Below are positions 5,617-6,378 of a stretch of DNA of 6,378 nt, in pieces; the first letter of the stretch is position 1, and the number at the start of each line of letters is the position of its first letter. A program made the position numbers and the translations under genes. The notes beneath the pieces are model-generated. The model was not told the origin of the DNA. It did no database searches and was given only the letters and a program-made list of their open reading frames with translations. Source of the stretch: Verrucomicrobiota bacterium (GTDB lineage: Bacteria; Verrucomicrobiota; Verrucomicrobiia; Verrucomicrobiales; DEV007). Location of the stretch: NCBI GenBank assembly GCA_020630835.1, contig JAHDIL010000078.1, positions 1-6,378 of the forward strand, read 5' to 3'.

Positions 5617-6378
5617 ATGAGACGGTTCCCCCTCCCCCAAACTTTGTTCATACTTCTTGGACTTGCAGGCCTGATACAAGCCGCAGACAAGCCGAATATT
5701 GTTTTTTTTATTGCCGACGATATATCGCAGGAAGATTTTGGCTGTTACGGTCACCCAACGATCAAGACACCTCATACGGACGCCTTGGCAGCAAGCGGCA
5801 TGCGCTTCGACAATGCTTATCTCACGATTAGCAGCTGCAGTCCCAGCCGCTGCAGTATCCTAAGCGGACGCTACCCCCACAACACGGGAGCTCCTGAGTT
5901 GCACACAAAATTGCCCGACTCACAGACGCGCTTCCCAGAGCTACTGCGCGAGGCAGGTTACTACACGGTGCTCTCAGGCAAGAACCATATGATTGGTTCA
6001 AGGGATCGCGCCTTTGATCGCATCACCAAAGGGGGCGGACCGGGGAAATCAGATGACTGGGTAGATCACGTTCGGAACCGGCCTAAGGATAAACCCTTTT
6101 TCTTTTGGTTCGCATCAGTGGATGCCCATAGACCCTGGCAGCAAAGTGACTATGCCCCGCTGTATGACGCAGCAGATGTGGTGGTGCCTCCCTACTTGGT
6201 GGATACGGTGGTTACCCGCGATGATCTCAAAAGTTACTACCACGAAGTGAGCCGTTTTGATCACTTCATTGGGCTAGTGACGGCAGAATTAAGGCGACAG
6301 AACGTGCTTGAAAATACGATAATCGTGATCGCTGCGGACAACGGGCGTCCTTTCCCGCGATCCAAAGCGCGACTGTAT
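5617..6378 (+). CDS. Secreted type I sulfatase, N-sulfoglucosamine sulfohydrolase-like, C-terminus cut by window edge
   Basis: The first 254 codons of a formylglycine sulfatase run open to the window edge. Residues 1-22 are a signal peptide (basic RR, hydrophobic core, cleavage near IQAA), so it acts in the periplasm or outside. KPNIVFFIADD at 25-35 gives the two metal-binding aspartates D34 and D35. CSPSR at 74-78, followed by SILSGRYPHNTG, is the sulfatase signature; C74 is the residue converted to formylglycine and R78 stabilises it. SGKNH at 120-124 supplies the active-site Lys and His, VDAHRPW at 168-174 another His, and AADNGRPFPRSK at 239-250 the metal ligands D241 and N242. DNG followed by PFPR, instead of the commoner DHG, is what I associate with N-sulfoglucosamine sulfohydrolase-like sulfatases, so a sulfated amino sugar substrate is possible but unproven. 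About half the protein is missing. ATG 5617 lacks a Shine-Dalgarno; it diverges from the ThuA gene. Confidence 0.93.
   Translation, partial: MRRFPLPQTLFILLGLAGLIQAADKPNIVFFIADDISQEDFGCYGHPTIKTPHTDALAASGMRFDNAYLTISSCSPSRCSILSGRYPHNTGAPELHTKLPDSQTRFPELLREAGYYTVLSGKNHMIGSRDRAFDRITKGGGPGKSDDWVDHVRNRPKDKPFFFWFASVDAHRPWQQSDYAPLYDAADVVVPPYLVDTVVTRDDLKSYYHEVSRFDHFIGLVTAELRRQNVLENTIIVIAADNGRPFPRSKARLY

Overview
The window looks like a piece of a Verrucomicrobiota (less likely Planctomycetota) chromosome. Three things point that way: a Tat-exported hydroxypyruvate-isomerase-type TIM-barrel protein, a secreted ThuA-domain protein and a secreted formylglycine sulfatase lie within 6.4 kb; most genes lack a Shine-Dalgarno site; and base composition is intermediate with loose gene spacing. 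This assignment rests on gene content only.

Layout. Positions 1-410 (minus) hold the first 136 codons of the isomerase-like gene, with a plausible sigma-70-type promoter and a very short leader. Positions 411-793 have no convincing gene. From 794 to 4178 all genes are on the plus strand, small and poorly characterised: a coiled-coil/zinc-ribbon protein (794-1153), a secreted 306-residue protein of unknown function (1472-2392), a multi-pass membrane protein gene that appears broken by an in-frame TGA and a later frameshift (2519-3186), an intact small membrane protein (3325-3762) and an 87-residue cytosolic protein (3915-4178). They are separated by gaps of roughly 140-320 bases, so they are probably separate transcription units rather than one operon. 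Several gaps carry inverted repeats. The most elaborate is 1272-1394, where a 12-bp inverted repeat encloses two further stems. A perfect 17-base palindrome lies at 2483-2499.

On the right, the minus-strand ThuA-domain gene (4238-5209) converges on the small-gene block. A divergent sulfatase gene (5617 to the window end) resembles the N-sulfoglucosamine sulfohydrolase branch.

Functionally, the outer genes fit extracytoplasmic breakdown of sulfated or otherwise modified polysaccharide: a sulfatase removes sulfate, while the ThuA and isomerase-like proteins act on sugars or related compounds. The secreted 306-residue protein may belong to the same theme, but that is inference. I found no RNA gene, CRISPR array, insertion sequence or phage gene, and no clear new multi-gene system. 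The best leads are the broken membrane-protein gene, the structured intergenic element and the uncharacterised secreted protein.
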